NCBI GenBank assembly: GCA_900313745.1
Contig: OMSM01000488.1
Location: 1 to 14,600, forward strand
Length of the DNA stretch: 14,600 bases
Source of the DNA: an uncultured Lachnospiraceae bacterium
GTDB taxonomy: Bacteria > Bacillota > Clostridia > Lachnospirales > Lachnospiraceae
Direction of reading: 5' to 3'
The first letter of the stretch is position 1, and the number at the start of each line of letters is the position of its first letter. The notes under the pieces are model-generated. The model saw only the letters and a list, made by a program, of their open reading frames with translations, was not told where the DNA came from and did not search any database. Of this stretch, positions 13,485 through 14,600 are shown piece by piece. The translations under genes were made by a program, and so were the position numbers.

Positions 13485-14492
13485 TTACTTCTTTAGTCCC
13501 ATTTCCTCGACAAACCTGTCGTTGATGGCTTTATCCTTCCACTCAATGCACTGTCCGACGGCATTTCTGATCTCGTTTGCCTTCGCGTTGCCATGCGTCT
13601 TGACAACCAGTCCCGTAAGCCCAAGCATGGGCGCTCCGCCGTAGGCAGAAGCGTCAAATGATTTCAGAGTCTCCTTCAGCGCCGGCTTCACCAGCAGGGC
13701 TCCGATCTTTGCGCGCAATGTAGAGGTCATTCCCTTCTTTATCTCGGAGAGCAGCGTCGCCGCGACGCCCTCGTACATCTTAAGCGCGATATTCCCCGCG
13801 AACGCGTCGGAGACCACGACATCCGCACCGCCGGCCGGGATATCCCTGGCCTCGATATTTCCGATGAAGTTAATGTTGGTCAGTTCCCTTAAGAGCGGCA
13901 TCGTCTCCTTGATGAGCGCGTTGCCCTTCTCCTCCTCCGCACCGATGTTTAACAGTGCGACCCTCGGACGGCGGATTCCCACGACATTCTCCATATAGAT
14001 GGAGCCCATCTGGGCGAACTGGACAAGATGTGACGCCCTGGCATCCACGTTGGCCCCGCAGTCGATTAAAAGCGCGGGCCCGGTTGCGGTAGGAATGATC
14101 GGTGCAAACGGCGGACGCTCGATTCCTCTGATCCTTCCGACGATGATCTGTCCTCCGACCAGGGTAGCACCGGAGCTTCCCGCCGTGATGAAGGCGTCTG
14201 CTTCTCCGCCCCTTACCATCATCAGCCCCTTCACCAGCGAGGATTCCTTCTTGGTGCGGACCGCCTTCACCGGGGGCTCGCCCGTCTCTATGACCTCCGG
14301 AGCATCCAGGATCTCGAGCCTGTCCGAAGGAAAACTCTTCCCGGAGAGCCCGGCCTCGACCGCTTCCCTGCGGCCGGAAAGGATAATGTGCGCGTCCGGG
14401 TAAAGAGGCAGCGCTTCGAGCGCTCCCTTTATGATTTCGCCCGGGGCGTTGTCGCCGCCCATGGCATCCACAACAATTCTCGTCACAGACAT
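13485..14492 (-). CDS. plsX: Phosphate acyltransferase PlsX
   Basis: A 335-residue protein of normal PlsX length. PlsX turns acyl-ACP into acyl-phosphate, the donor used by PlsY in the first step of phosphatidic acid synthesis. Family motifs are IVVDAMGGDNAPGEIIKGAL (6-25), AFITAGSSGATLVGG (99-113), IIPTATGPALLIDCGANVD (132-150) and DVVVSDAFAGNIALKMYEG (234-252). It has no membrane segments and is expected to be a peripheral cytoplasmic enzyme. The ATG at 14492 has an AGGGGGA Shine-Dalgarno about seven bases upstream. It is the first gene of the block in the window, behind a sigma-A-type promoter, and is followed 12 bases later by acpP. No FapR operator was recognised upstream. Confidence 0.97.
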   Translation of the reverse strand: MSVTRIVVDAMGGDNAPGEIIKGALEALPLYPDAHIILSGRREAVEAGLSGKSFPSDRLEILDAPEVIETGEPPVKAVRTKKESSLVKGLMMVRGGEADAFITAGSSGATLVGGQIIVGRIRGIERPPFAPIIPTATGPALLIDCGANVDARASHLVQFAQMGSIYMENVVGIRRPRVALLNIGAEEEKGNALIKETMPLLRELTNINFIGNIEARDIPAGGADVVVSDAFAGNIALKMYEGVAATLLSEIKKGMTSTLRAKIGALLVKPALKETLKSFDASAYGGAPMLGLTGLVVKTHGNAKANEIRNAVGQCIEWKDKAINDRFVEEMGLKK

Positions 14493-14532
14493 AATTTCCC
14501 CCTAAGGTTCACTGCCGGACAATATCTTAAAT

Positions 14533-14561
14533 ACTATAGCGAATTAGAACATAAAAAGCAA
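14533..14561 (-). promoter_or_regulatory. Candidate sigma-A promoter for plsX
   Basis: On the minus strand TTGCTT (14561-14556) and TATAGT (14538-14533) are separated by 17 bases. The -10 matches five of six consensus positions and the -35 three. The surrounding sequence is A+T-rich, in contrast to the G+C-rich coding regions. Transcription would start near 14526, about 34 bases before the plsX ATG. Nothing else recognisable lies between here and the window end at 14600. Confidence 0.6.
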
Positions 14562-14600
14562 ATGCGAAGTCCCCGGCCCATCCTCCGTTCCTTATGGAAA

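Noticed and set aside
1..14600. A search by eye for mobile elements, CRISPR repeats, tRNAs, rRNAs, toxin-antitoxin or defence genes.
   Set aside because: None was seen. All space is taken by conserved housekeeping genes, and the gaps are short and hold only hairpins, promoters and terminators.

Overview
The window is a single co-directional block of bacterial housekeeping genes, all on the minus strand, so transcription runs from high to low coordinates. In transcription order it reads plsX, acpP, rnc, smc, ftsY, ilvA, a membrane-anchored GH25-like protein, ylxM, ffh, rpsP, khpA, rimM, trmD, rplS, lepB and the 5' part of rbgA, which runs off the window at base 1. This is the classic Firmicutes order around plsX-rnc-smc-ftsY and ylxM-ffh-rpsP-khpA-rimM-trmD-rplS-rbgA. 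G+C-rich codon use, strong Shine-Dalgarno sites before many genes, and an ilvA plus GH25-type protein placed between ftsY and ylxM suggest a Clostridia member, probably a G+C-rich Lachnospiraceae-like gut anaerobe. The family assignment is inference from memory of such genomes, not from a search.

Region by region (right to left): 14493-14600 is the upstream region of plsX with a sigma-A-type promoter. 13230-14492 holds phospholipid and fatty-acid precursor genes (plsX, acpP; no fabD or fabG between them). 12527-13219 is RNase III and 8954-12514 is the SMC condensin ATPase. 7713-8888 is the SRP receptor FtsY. 6451-7674 is an ACT-domain threonine ammonia-lyase. 5281-6411 is a one-pass membrane protein with a GH25-lysozyme-like outer domain whose catalytic Asp-x-Glu pair appears to be missing. 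A strong promoter at 5187-5215 restarts transcription for ylxM and ffh, followed by the ribosomal protein, ribosome maturation and tRNA modification genes. trmD ends in a possible weak terminator. A 242-base gene-free leader with hairpins and a candidate promoter precedes rplS. A strong intrinsic terminator (886-915) lies between rplS and lepB.

How the genes fit together: SRP GTPase (Ffh), its likely partner or regulator YlxM, the SRP receptor (FtsY) and signal peptidase I (LepB) form the protein export arm. S16, L19, RimM, RbgA, KhpA, TrmD and RNase III form the ribosome, RNA and translation arm. PlsX and ACP feed membrane lipid synthesis, and SMC handles chromosome segregation. The window contains no mobile element, CRISPR array, tRNA, rRNA, defence system or other obviously novel system. 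The points most worth a second look are the apparently catalytically dead GH25-like membrane protein, the structured rplS leader, and the terminator that separates rplS from lepB-rbgA. No gene-free stretch exceeds 300 bases.
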